Positions 1-14,000 of a stretch of 64,000 nt of DNA are shown here, in pieces. Every line of letters begins with the position of its first letter. Positions within the stretch are counted from its first letter, which is position 1. This stretch comes from Lunularia cruciata (taxonomy: Eukaryota; Streptophyta; Marchantiopsida; Lunulariales; Lunulariaceae): positions 65,352,944 through 65,416,943 of the forward strand of contig OX419755.1 in assembly GCA_948567375.1 (NCBI GenBank), written 5' to 3'. Below the pieces are notes generated by a model. That model had not been told where the DNA came from. It ran no database searches and was given only the letters and a program-made list of their open reading frames with translations. The translations under genes were made by a program, and so were the position numbers.

Positions 1-1
1 G

Positions 2-2838
<2,837 letters not shown>

Positions 2839-5800
2839 AGCACTCAAGATCCAGTGTACGGTTTCTTGGCAGTACGGTAGAATTGATCTCATTGTAGGAG
2901 AAGTTGCAGGCTCCTATGTATCATGTAACGAAATCTATTGGAGCCATCCACTTTATTTTTGGGAAAAGGTGCTTTCGTAATATGAAACAGTTTTGATAGC
3001 AGCTCCGGGTGGAAACATTCTGATTAAGATATTTCCTGTTTATCATGGTCGATTGTAGAGGGTGTCCGTAATGAAAGGTTCACTTGTGGGTCTTTTGTGT
3101 CAATGTGCGCACTTGGGAACGCTTCCGTTTGTGCATGAGGGTCGAACACACAACAGCTTACTAATTCCTCTTGCGCGTCCATCGTATTTGCCTACCATAT
3201 CCGGGTAATGTGTAAACTTTTTTTTCACGGCCAATCTTTCATCTCCCGATCTAATCAACTACTTGTTAGCTGAATCGTTAACCTAGAGTCGAGTAAAAGG
3301 TATGGGTAGTGCTTTGAGGTCTGTTGTTTGCTGAGGAGCGCCTGTAGTCTTAATGACGCAAATTGTACATGACTCCGGTTGGCTGGTTGGTATTGCTTCA
3401 CATAGAAATTCTAAATGCCCAGTGTACAATGTTTAATGCTCTTGAGCTACTTACGAGTTGCAAACGAGTACTTATGGTTTACAGTACGAGGTCTTTGCTG
3501 CTGGTCAGTGAGGACCTAGTTCTAAGGAAGTTATTGCTTATGTCTGGAAGTTCCTCGTTACTCGAGGACAGTTCTTGAGGATAGGTCATTTGACAGCTTT
3601 CAGGTAGAATTCCACGTCACATTCGTCCACCCTTCTCTAAAGCAATGGGATGTTAACTAGATTCTCGAAACTCTGATCTTTAAACGTGCTGCTGAATGGC
3701 AATGTATTATCAGACTCCGACATAACTTCTAAGTGGAGGATAGACTAAAACATTTGGCTTTTCACATTTTGAGAGAGAGCGCCTTCTTGACTTGAAGATA
3801 TTTTACTTGTACTGCATCCGCATCGGGAGAGTCATCAGCATGTTTATCCCTATATTCGTATAAGCGTAAAATATCACTAATATGGATCATAGATGATGAA
3901 TTCAGTCATAAATTACTGATCCACTAGCCATTATAAACGACAAAGCTTAATCTCCACGAATAGATATACAAATCTCTACACCATGAATTTGAATGAGGTA
4001 GAAAAACTTAGTCACTTTCACAAATCGGGAAACGTGGATCACCAAAAATTGAATACTCGATATCTACAAACTCTTAGGATCGTTGAAACAAGATCAGAAC
4101 ATCATCGCAACCACAAAACCGTGATCATATCCTACATACAGAGCTTAATCAAGCGTCATGATGAAATGAATGAATGATAATGTTTTATATAACTAATAAT
4201 GAGTTTGGATAACATAACGTTTGATTGATGATTATAGTTAGGATCACCAATCCTATACAGAAATTCAAGCGTGGATATGAGTGACTAATCATAAGATTTA
4301 CAACATAGCTCACCAATTATAATTTAAAGATATGTTTCATATCACAAGTTTGGAATATGGTAAAATTCCTTTACTAACTGGCAGGATATTTCCTTTCGCA
4401 AAGAAATGAGAGTTACTAGTATTTAGGAAAGTAAAGAAGAAGTGTAAAGCTTAATGTTCACTTTGAATTAAGTTTGTCTGGACAAGTTTGACAATATACT
4501 AAGAGTACTACGATTGACAATGGTATCAATCGTATTGTCGTCGAATATCGTATAGTATATATAGTATGTAATTTATGTATCAAATCGTATATACATAAAA
4601 GATAAAAAAACTTGCTGCAAATATAATGTGTTGAGGATAATGGTTAAGTGGTATAAGCCAAAGTGTTGGTATCTTAATACGGACTAATAATTCTGAGATA
4701 CTATCTTACTTAAATTTGAGTAGCAATTACTTATTTATTTACTTTGAGCTTTTTAATTTGATTAAAATTGTAATGCAGAACCAAATTAACTCAAACTTAC
4801 ATTTTTATTTTGTAAATAAGAAGATTTAAATGTATTTTAAGTATAATTTTCTTATGTGTAGTTTTTAATGGGTTCAAAAGTATTTGAAAAGAACATGAAC
4901 ATATCCAAATTTGTCTCAAGTATCTTATCCATCGAAGCAAGGGTTCTACAATGCGAGTTTGAAGAGGAAAGTACATCAACAGAGGCAATAAGGAAGAACC
5001 AACATGAAGAGTAAAATTTTCAAAGAGGTCTTAAAAACATAGAGTTATCCTTGATAGTTAAAGATGACTCATAAGCAGACCTTAGAGCCATGTTTAGAAA
5101 CCGTTTGGAAAAGATGTAAACATAGAAATTCAGAATAAAATTATTACATATAAGGGATATGTAATAATTTTATAGTAAGATACCAATTAAAAGATGTTCT
5201 CACAAGGTATTCAAACATGAGCTCAAGTTTGGTAAATATGAGATTATTGAAGACCAATAGATGAATTCTAGAACCATATTTCGGGATTTTTCTTAGGAGA
5301 AACCAAATTTAAGTTCAATGTTGGCTTACTTTGACACCTTCTGGCTTAATATATGGATGAAATATATGTACAAAATCATTGGCAAATTATCAAGTTAATC
5401 TGAACTAAATCTAGGATTTTGGGCGTTTTCCAACTTATTATAGAATTCTGTGAGGTTGACTGGCCCCAAACCAAACCAAATAAATGGCTTCAACATAAGA
5501 GGCTCTTTTGAGTGTGTGGGTCGGCAAAATTAGATACAGACAAGCTCTAATTGCCAAGAACTTCAGCTTTTTCTGTTTATGATGCAATTTATGCTTGAAA
5601 TGGAGAAGTATTAAATGAAAATTTCGAGAACAGGATTAAAGAGTTTGAAGAAGGTTTGAATTTATGAAGTTCAGAAGTTGATACTGCGAATTTGACACTG
5701 TAAAGTAGTAGAGTGAGCCTTAAACCCGTGTTAGGTCTAGTTCGTCTGTTCTCGAGGGTTTGTGGGGGGATCTCGAGGATGCGAGTATTGTCTGTTCTTG

Positions 5801-5993
5801 TGATCAGTCCAGTAGGATCCGCTCTTCACATAACTGCGAAGCTAAGCAATCAAATTGTTGGGGTGGAGCAATATTACGAAGGGGAAAGCCAGTGCATTGC
5901 CAATCGCTGGAATTGTGCTACTGAGTATTCGGAATCAATCACCTGCTTATAGATGTACGTGTGAGTGGCGATTTGTGGCGGATCGAGAATTCG
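2839..5993. other. Intergenic: helicase 3' flank, AT-rich spacer, 5' flank of the next gene
   Basis: No exon-like coding stretch is recognisable. Positions 2839 to about 3900 are of mixed composition and probably hold the helicase 3' UTR. From 3900 to 5450 the sequence is AT-rich with short AT runs such as 4535-4620. From 5700 it regains gene-like composition and probably contains the promoter and 5' UTR of the mS35-like gene. Small open frames here (for example 3983-4177 and 5713-5952) show no family features. Confidence 0.5.
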
Positions 5994-8577
5994 ATGGGGC
6001 GCATTGGGGATCCCAGGGCTATTACAGCTCTGGCGAGAAGTGGAGGCCATTTGGCTCGGAAATGTTTTCTCAGGAATTCGTTTTCTGGTCCGGTTGGGCG
6101 GGGAAGAGGTGGAGTTGGGGTGCCTCGAACCCCGATAGGAGCTGCTGCACCTGAGAGTGAAGATAAAATTAAGCCAATTAGTGGAGGCAGGGGCCAGGGG
6201 ATTCAGATAGATCAGCAAAAAATTGAGGTTGTGGATGATGGAGTTGTCGAATGGAGAGAGGCGGTGCAGAGGAGGATTAGTTTGGTAGATTTGCAAAATA
6301 GGGCTGGGGAGAATAGAGCTGCTGGGAGAGGGAGAGGAGTTGGCGCAGTCTCTCCTCAGGATTCAGTTGGAGGGCGTGGAATTCCCTCATCTGTCCAGCC
6401 AAACGTGTCGCAAGGATTCGGTAGGGGGAGAGGGATTCCTGTTGCTCCTCCACAAAGTGCAGGAAGAGGGAGAGTGATTCCGCCTCCAGGAACAATAGGG
6501 GCAACGGACAGGGGAATTCCACTATCACCTCTCGGGAGCTTGTCGGAGTCAGAGAAGGTTCAAGATGATAGCTTTGAATTATCAGAGCAGGATAGCGAAG
6601 TGAGTGATGCTTCTGCTGGGATTGAGGCTGCTGCCCCTACTCCTCCAAGAATTTTCTTTGCACCTCAAATTTCGTTGCGATCAATGGGGAGAGGCCGGGG
6701 ACAAGTTGATGAAGGTTTCCCGTCAACTATCGGAGCAGATTCTGAGTCGGAGCAGCAGTTCGGAAAGGATGGTAGGAAAGTAGGAAAAGGCCAGCCCACA
6801 TCGTCTAGAGCACAGCGATTGCAGTTGTCCACTGAAGAAGCAAGAGCTCGAGCTATAGCCATTTTGGAAGAAGGGATAGAGAAGAATGTGGCTGCAGAGG
6901 GTGAAAGGAGGAGGAAAGGAGGCATGGAGAAGTTTGCAGATGCAAATGAAATGTTTGCCGATAGGTTCAAGCGAGCACCTGGACAGGTTCCATCACAAAC
7001 TCAGGGTGTCAGGAAGGAGAGGGGGAGACCTAAAAGAACTGGGCGATCTCGGGGACCTAGATCTTCGGGTGAATTTTCTGTGGCCGAGCCTTCAATTGAC
7101 GAGCAACTTACTCCCGAGCAGGAAGCAGAACTTTTGCGGCTTGACAATGAGAGCACTTTCAAGGAGAACCTCCACAGGCTGTTCTTGGTAAGGCATGCAT
7201 TGTTCATCTTCATGTTGGCTCTGTTGCTGATGCACATGGAATTTCATTCAAGGGTCTTGGACGTGTTGACGTGCTCGTAATCAAAGTTTAATCTCTTCAG
7301 TGTCTTTTTCAACCCTTCAAACATAATCGTAGCCTTGCACTCGATTCCTCAGATGTCAAACATATGAGCTGACTCGTCGTTAGGAATGACGAGTCAGCTC
7401 ATAACGTTGTTGCAGAAGTTGTATATTCGGTTATATTGCTAGAAAGGTCGGATCTTCTTTGCGTATGGAGTAATCAGAGACGTGAAATACCTGAACCGTT
7501 CGATACGGATGCTGTTATTCTTCTTTTGGTTATCATAGTTTTGAGATAATTCAAATTTTAAATAGATCCATTGTAATAGATCTTATCTGAAAGTCACAAT
7601 CTGGAGAACACCCGCAACCGAAGGATCACTGTTGATCGGAAAGTCCTAGATATGGGTTTTCTTTCATCCGGAATCCTTCAACTAATATGTTAGCCAGGAC
7701 TTGTGGCCGGACTACAGCTCTGTTTCAATAATCATTGACCTACTTTCTTATCAACTTACAGGTGCAATTCGAACCAGAATATGCCATGGAAGAATTTGGA
7801 AAAAATCCAGATATCGAGGAACCAGCTGTTCTATCACTGGAGGAATATTTGCAGAGTTTGAAACCCATGTTTTTGAAGGAGAGTGCGGAATTGTCGCAGG
7901 AACAGAAGTGGCAGGTGAGTTTGCGTTGTCCTGAGTATATTCGAATTCCCTAAACTGGTTGTCGTTTTAGGTCAATCGTTTTTCGAATGAGAATGCTGTC
8001 TCGTTCCACTTGATACCGCGTGACCATATACTGAGTAAAATTACCTCATATCTTCTCAAGATATGCAGGATCTTCTCATAAGTCGTCCATGGAGAAATTT
8101 AAAATTTGGAGGCGCTCTTGAACTTATGCATTTGATTCATCCATTCTTTTGTAGTTGTGTAACTCTGTAATCACTGATGTTTGCACTGAGCAGGAGGTTG
8201 TTAAAGCATCCCTAGCAAATGCACCACAATTAGAGCAACTGGTCGAGTCCTATGCAGGAAAGGGCCGAATGACTGCCCGCCAGCAGATACAGAAAATGGA
8301 AGCGATCAGTGAGAAATTGTCAAAAACCGTTTCTCCTGAAGTCTCTGCATTTACACAGCGCGCTCTCATCACTTTACAGGTGTGAAATTTGCGCTAGTTG
8401 GTTAGAATACTCAAGACATTTTGGCTGTGCTGACTGATGGTTTTCATTTGGACATTTTGTTTCACTCGGGTGCTTATTGGGGACAAACTTGTTTGTTGAT
8501 AGAACAATCCAGGCTTGACTTTCCAGCAGAAGGAGCGATTGATGAAGAATCTCGTTACTGGCTTCTCATCGGTTTGA
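5994..8577 (+). CDS. MRPS35: Mitochondrial small ribosomal subunit protein mS35 (plant S24/S35 type)
   Basis: Exons 5994-7187, 7762-7914, 8194-8379 and 8503-8577, all phase 0 with GT-AG introns, give 535 residues. The first in-frame ATG is at 5994; the frame is open a little further upstream but only from a GTG. The N-terminus is rich in Arg, Ala and Ser and poor in acids, like a mitochondrial presequence. Residues 40-180 carry repeated GRGRG and GRGIP blocks, then an acidic Ser-rich stretch, then a charged helix with STEEARARAIAIL. The conserved C-terminal part starts with FEPEYAMEEFGKNPDIEEP, continues with a helical region including RMTARQQIQKMEAI, and ends with TLQ joined across an intron to NNPGLTFQQKERLMKNLV. 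I know this arrangement from Arabidopsis proteins annotated as mitochondrial S24/S35 (At3g18240/At4g21460), from memory. Likely role: structural part of the mitoribosome small subunit. The family name is less certain than the gene itself. Confidence 0.75.
7363..7403. repeat. Perfect 16-bp inverted repeat (hairpin) in intron 1 of the mS35 gene
   Basis: Arms 7363-7378 (TATGAGCTGACTCGTC) and 7388-7403 are exact reverse complements separated by a 9-base loop. It lies in the first intron, about 175 bases after the donor. It is too short for a typical plant microRNA precursor. Confidence 0.85.
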
Positions 8578-11042
8578 GCACTTTCTACGCAGCCATCGAT
8601 TTATCACAACTGAAGTACACAGCAACGTCCCCTCCAGTTAAGGCTAATGACAGAGTCGTTTAACCTTCCGCACCAGGTTTGGTTTTCATGGCAAGGTTTG
8701 GGTGGTCTACGCTTCGATTAAACTCCTCAGCCTGGATTGAAGCCGATGGAGTCTCCAACAAAGGATTGTTTAAAGGGAGGCCCGAGTACTAACGGGAGTG
8801 GACTGGATTTCATGGTTAGCTTCAGGTACAGGGATTTTGAGCCTCAGGCTGGAAGGCCTCAATTTTTGACTTCAACTGATAACTGATCCCTACAAGATTC
8901 CGAGAAAAAGCACAAATACAATGAGAATCTACTCGAGTGAGATCCCCCTACAATTATCTTATATTATCCGACTGTTTCAGTTTCGAGAGGATTCTCACGT
9001 AGGTTGGCGTTGACGGTTTTGGATATCCACGTCGTTTACAGGACTAATGAGGAATTGATTGCTCGAGATGGGCTAAGCTGCTTTCTCCCCGTGCTTTATG
9101 TGGCCTAATTACCTTCGCAAGAGATCTTTGATATGTGGCCATTTTACCTACAGATAAACAGGTTCCGAATTTTACGCTTCTTCACGCTCTCAAGTCTGGG
9201 AGGACCGACTCCGTTAGATCCGTCAGTCGCTTTTTTTACAGCAGAGAAAAGATGAGAGTGCGCGTTAGGCATACTCATCCAGTTCTCATTAAGATGGATT
9301 TCGCTGTGAGTTCAGTTCTTCGAAATGCAGTCTTTCTTAGGCAATCCTATTTTTACGTCAAGTCTCAAAGGGCTTTCTTCCCTTCATCATACAAGCTTCG
9401 GCCTCAATGCGTCCTATCGAGGGTGAAGCAAGAAAGGGGTGCCGAAGGAGATCCCCGATCCTTGTAATAGAAAACTGACGGACATTAACTCCTCAAATAT
9501 CCAACTGAATCATTCGCTTCAATTCTGTATTAGATGATGCATGCCGTTTGAAACAAGAGTGCATGTGATGAATCAAACCAAAAGGCGTTGGTATTCAAAC
9601 ACTGTATCACATGTAGAACTTTTGCCCGGGGAAGAAACATGCAATTCTTATCAAAAGCGGGAGTCGTTCTCTGAAGAGTTTATAGCTTTCTGGATCGACT
9701 TCCAGCTTCGGGAAGAGCATCATCTTTGCACACGGTGACACTTGAGCTTACTACGTTAAGATAGTATCCCTTTCTGCCTTGGTTTTATTCGCATTCTGCC
9801 CTTAGCAGTATTCATGCAGAATCCTGTCAGCAATTCCTGCTACACAAATATCTCTAAACAAAGGGCTTCGGCGAGATCCCTAGCGAAAACTCAATCGCGC
9901 TTAGTGTAACAGGGTCTCCTCCTGAAGCGTAGTCTGCACCTATGAACAGTTTCGCAGCGAACGTTTTTTACAGAGTTCCTCTGAGTGATCACTCGTAAAC
10001 CACATTTGTTACTGGAGTGAAGTACTGGAATGACTGAAGTCTGTAAGCGACAAATTGAATCCCACACAGCGAACAGATCCTTTCAAGCGCGACACACATA
10101 GTTGTGCCTCCTTGGAAATGCGTTGTCAAGATGTAGAGAGAAGTATATCTCTATTGTAGACCCACTTTAAGGACATTCTTTGTCCACGCACTTCCCCGTG
10201 CGGAAAATTCATGTCTTTCTGTCTAGAAGACGGTATGCTACGCACCATGACAGAAACTTAATCACTCTAAACCGTTAACGAGGTATATAAGGTATCCGAG
10301 TGCACCCGGCGTGGATACAGTGATATTACCGGTTTTATCGTCCTCAGTACAGTACATCGCGAAAATTCTGCAAACGAAGGACTCGGATCTGCATCATCCC
10401 TGCCATGAATCCCTGCTCTGAACCCCTAATTCCTAATTCCGCACTTCAGATGCGAAGAATAACGAGAGGGAATCTCCGGTGGCCTACAACGCACAACACC
10501 ACGGCATATAGAAAGACACCATAGGCAGCAGTGACGAAGTAATTCATTACGGCTAATTCAGGCTTCCTCATTAACTCAACTACAAGCTAACCTAAACTAA
10601 GCATGACAAACGAGAAACAAAACGCTCTAAGTACGTGGATTAGCGGGAGTGTGTCGCCTGACCTCCTAGTTTAGCACAGAGAGAAGCAGTCATCACTGGT
10701 AGTGAGTTGTGGTCGCCACGCGTGGCTCTGCCCTGCGACTGATCTGCGCGGGATGCTTCTCTTCTTCCCGTCATTGTTAAGCAGTTCGGAATGTGGTGGT
10801 GGTGACGGGAGGTACCGCAGGATGCATTCCGGTGCTTGAGTTGAGGGGAAGAAGGGAGACTCAGATTTTAGAAGAAAAACTGGAGGAGAGGTTTAGTCAA
10901 TATCCTATTGTACGTGGGGAAGCATGAGAAGGAAAAAATATTAAAGTTGAACCAAGTGGAAAACGAGGTGGCCGAGCGAAGGGAGAGTAAGCTGAGATTC
11001 GATTGATTGATCCGTTTGAGGTGGATTAGATTTTGTGACGAA
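8578..11042. other. Intergenic between the mS35 and polyprenyl synthase genes
   Basis: Composition is balanced rather than AT-rich, so it may hold UTR sequence or an unrecognised non-coding gene. Open frames at 9135-9467 (110 codons) and 9541-9738 show no recognisable family motif. From about 10870 the sequence leads into the synthase 5' UTR. Confidence 0.45.
10284..10291 (+). promoter_or_regulatory. TATA-box-like element TATATAAG
   Basis: A good TATA consensus lies about 750 bases before the synthase start codon in a non-AT-rich stretch. It could serve the synthase gene with a long or spliced leader, or an unrecognised transcript. This is based on the match alone. Confidence 0.2.
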
Positions 11043-14000
11043 ATGGCGATGACATGTAGTGGGCGAGCCAGTGCTCGATCGCTGCCTACTCTAGTGCTTA
11101 CTGCCGCACGGTGCTCAGTTTTCAATTCGCTTCCGATTTCCTCCATCGCTTGTTCCTCTATTTCCTCCTCACCTGGCGATGACTTTGCGCACAGCCGGAT
11201 CCAGCGAGGAAGTGATCTTCGGGTGTTGTCACCCGCGCTCCGAGGTGAAGTCGGAGGTAGGTCTTTTGCTTTCTGCAACCTTTCTTCTGTATCTATTCTG
11301 AGCCGAACGGAACATCATTGTTCAGCTTGAACGAATTTCCAGCATGGATTAGCCACTAGCTGCACCTTTTCTCTCAACCATATACATGCAATATTTTTGG
11401 ACACTCGAAGTAGCAAATATGCAATATGCTTCGAAGCCCGTAGAAGCTTCGATGATCGGTTGACCAAGCACATTTCCTTGTCCGTAAAGTGTGACTCGTT
11501 AGGCAGTTGAGTTTAGGTCATCGTATTTGAAGATGTGAGACTCTCATTCAGCTTATGGCCTTACTTCCCCCTCTGTTTCCTGATAGTTTCTGCAACCCAA
11601 TGAAGTGAAGGAGAATACTTGAAGCCCCTTCACTTTATCGAAGTTTTGTACCTTATTGTTGGAAGATGAAGAAGAATTCACTTGTGTGTACACTCTCCTA
11701 GATGTCCTGAAGGCGAGGGATTGTGAATTATTGAAGCTCTTGTTCTTTCGTTACTCTACTGAAAGCTCCAAACTGTTGTATGTGCCCGTGTCTACATAAC
11801 TTGTCGTTCGCGCAGAGGCTCTTGCAAGTGTGGCTCAACTCGGTAGAGCAGTAGATGAAAACGCAACGGAAGCCAAATCGCGCACCTTTCAGACCTACTT
11901 GTCGTACACGGTATGTGTAGCTTCATTTAGTGTTTATCCTCATTGAGATTAAAAGTCAGATCATTATTATTAACCTTCCTGAGAGGGTGGCGATTATTAA
12001 GAGGTCGGGATGAACTCAACAGGCTAGTCGCCGGAATCCTCTCACGGAAATTGGAGGTTCACTAAGGCATCTGACAGCCAGTTGTGCTGGTGGGACATTC
12101 TCGAGGCAAGAGGTATTCGAGGAAACTTTTGTCCCCCTTTCTAGATTCAATTTAGTAATTCAAATCAATGTCAGTCTGTTGTTCACCATGGGTTTTGACA
12201 ATGAATTCAACCGCCCTATAAGCTCATGAAGAGACAATATAAAATGAAGCTATCATTACGAAGCTCAATGATCTGCAGCTAATGCAGTTACTTTTTGACA
12301 GGTTGCCCGAGGGTGTGCCTTAGCAGTTGAGCCACAATCATGGATAACTCACTCCCCATCTTACAGAGATGGTCAGGCAAAGCAGTTGAGGCACATCTAC
12401 ACCTCCTCATCGGGATATCGTGCTGCATCTCCACCATGCGCAGATATCTCACTTGAGGTCGACCTACTTGGTATTCACAATCAGGTGGTTATTCGGACTG
12501 AAGTTATCTCGGCAATTAGGTGTGCACGCTTTGTGTAATGTTGTCATTCGTGCTCCAAGTTGTCCATTCACTGTCTTCAAGAAATCTTGCAAGTAATGTG
12601 TCGGACGGTTTGTGCTGTAGGATAAACTGGATCCATTTGCACTAGTTGCAGACGAGCTAACTCTACTTGGTCACAGACTCCGAGACATGGTCACGGCAGA
12701 GGTATCTCGATATTCTGTTTTGTTTATGTGGCCTCAACTGTTCTGAAAAATAAAACAAGTAAACTTTTAGGACCTTCAGCACTGATCCACTGGTTGCATA
12801 ATTATACGGGTTTGACTTCAGTAGAGCGGCCCCTGGAGGGCAATCTTAACCCTACAGGATATTAAACTTGTGGGTTCCACTGTATTGTTGATGTTCAACT
12901 ATCCTTGCTTTCTCTGGAACAACAATCTATTCTGTCTCTTTCATGTCACCGAGTGAAGAGCCTGTGTTTACTGTCCTCTCGTTCAGGTGCCAACGTTATC
13001 AGAGGCAGCGGAGTATTTTTTTAAACAAGGTGTTGAGGGCAAGCGCTTTAGGCCAATGGTATCCCACCTTTGCGCACAATGTTCTGCCTTCATGTGTTGT
13101 AACGGAGGTGTGCTTATTTTGAAGCTCGTGTTTCACATTTGCAGGTTTGCCATCAGTATGTTGTCTATTGTCTGCAGATACCTAAATACGTTTACACTAG
13201 CCCTGTGTATTCCTCTCTGGTAATCTGACAATTGTTGTTGGTGAAAGATGTAATTTCCAGTTCCTTCTGGGACAGGAAATTATACCCGATATATATTGTC
13301 ATTCTTGAATCAATCCCAATCAAGCATCTGCCAATCGTAAGACCCTCAATGACATCTAATGATTAGCCTTATTCACTTTATTTCTGCAAAAACTGATTTG
13401 TGCTTGTCGTTGCAGGTTTTGCTACTTCTGGCATCCTCAATGACATCTCTTTCTCCAAGCAAGGGATTAGACTATGGTGAGCAAAAATTAGAAGATGTCC
13501 TTGAGGAAGAGCGGCGGGTTAAGCAACAGCGAATCGCCGAAATTACAGAAATGATCCATGTAAGAGGCGGTCGCAGCAGAACTTTAGCAAAGATTCGTCA
13601 GCTGTGTGGCATTCATGGCTTACAGGAGGATTTTCGTTAATTCCTTTCCAACATACGAATGTGCTTCAAGCAATTTTGTTGACTTGGGGGCTCAATACAT
13701 GCAGGTAGCCAGCCTTCTGCATGATGATGTTTTGGATCATGCGGACACGCGGAGAGGCATAGGTTCCCTTAACTCCCTGATGGGAAATAAGGTGTGGAAA
13801 GTTCGTAAAATTGGTTAAATTGGACGGTCAATTGTTATAAATTGTGTGCTTTCGTTGGTAGTATTGTCACGTCAGTAGCTATGAACTTACTCAAATCAGT
13901 TGTGACGGACGCTGGATTCTGCCGAAATGAATCGCTGCAGCCAGTAAAGGTCAAATTTTGAGGTTTCCACGTACTAATAAACTCTGTACTCCTCCAGCTG

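Noticed and set aside
5961..5993. Upstream extension of the mS35 protein from a GTG
   Set aside because: GTG is not a usual start in nuclear plant genes; the first ATG at 5994 gives a good presequence.
9135..9467. 110-codon open frame between the mS35 and synthase genes
   Set aside because: No recognisable motif, no intron-exon context, and a composition pattern like its non-coding flanks.
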